Part shown: one piece after another, positions 63,912 through 64,000 of the stretch | Numbering within the stretch: position 1 is the stretch's first letter | Layout of the letters: each line of letters opens with the position of its first letter | Origin: Micrasema longulum | Taxonomy: Eukaryota; Arthropoda; Insecta; Trichoptera; Brachycentridae | Direction: 5' to 3' | DNA length: 64,000 bases | NCBI GenBank assembly: GCA_022494885.1 | Contig: JAGVSM010003945.1 | Span: 186,001 to 250,000 of the forward strand | Notes under the pieces: model-generated | Databases searched by the model: none | Seen by the model: only the letters and a program-made list of their open reading frames with translations | What the model was told of the DNA's origin: nothing | Position numbers and translations under genes: made by a program

Positions 63912-64000
63912 TTTTGCCTCACTAGGTTATTTTCAAACAAATAACAATGGTCCGATTATTCGTTTAAAAAATATTTATTAAATTAGTAGACTCAAATCAA

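Overview
The window is AT-rich, gene-poor nuclear DNA from an arthropod, almost certainly an insect. The grounds are insect-type RTE and CR1/L2/jockey-like LINE ends, mariner and pogo transposases, and an arthropod-style TATA/Inr promoter (TCAGTC). I cannot name the order. I found no complete host gene, no genuine tRNA or rRNA gene and no CRISPR array. Nearly everything I can recognise is a transposable element or a remnant of one, and almost every coding stretch is a 5'-truncated, frameshifted piece.

Element classes, using working names of mine. (1) LINE 3' ends: RTE-type (7.5-8.5, 19.8-21.3, 22.2-22.7, 24.2-24.5, 38.7, 43.8, 60.9-61.9 kb) and CR1/L2/jockey-like (0.75, 3.6-4.2, 4.9-5.2, 5.7, 15.0-15.9, 23.1, 33.0, 40.2, 47.4-48.3, 50.9-51.7, 53.3 kb). 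(2) tRNA-derived SINEs in four main families: SINE-G with a Gly-like head, SINE-R, SINE-L and SINE-H. (3) DNA transposons: a TA-flanked mariner with both ends (26.0-27.5 kb), a mauritiana-type mariner fragment (44.5-45.1 kb), a pogo-type element with both ends (29.9-31.0 kb), and an intron-containing DDE transposase pseudogene (53.9-55.3 kb). (4) Non-autonomous elements: two copies of a hAT-like element with 8-bp duplications, the repeat families MITE-T, M2 and MITE-C, and several near-perfect foldback elements. (5) A set of short inverted-repeat elements carrying hammerhead-ribozyme-like motifs (1.7-2.2, 11.8-12.1, 18.6-18.8, 36.7-37.1 kb, plus a solitary motif at 43.6 kb).

Class 5 is the most interesting. 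Three of these elements share one plan: two inverted copies of a repeat, a tail of about 40 bp on one side only, and a 12-15-bp target-site duplication. The repeats hold a hammerhead-like core whose stem III is a short palindrome (ACGT, ACCGGT, ACTAGT or ACAATTGT) directly before the predicted cleavage site, as in the dimeric hammerheads of Penelope-like retroelements. No Penelope reverse transcriptase is visible, so they look non-autonomous.

Nested insertions give a local chronology: RTE holds hAT holds SINE-R (19.8-21.3 kb); a TIR element holds mariner holds SINE-H (25.7-27.8 kb); M2 holds SINE-G holds a LINE (4.5-5.5 kb); L2 holds M2 (15.0-15.9 kb); RTE holds a foldback element (60.9-61.9 kb).

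The only hint of a host gene is a CpG-richer block at 16.8-17.7 kb, with a TATA box and initiator correctly spaced on the minus strand and candidate first-exon splice donors downstream.
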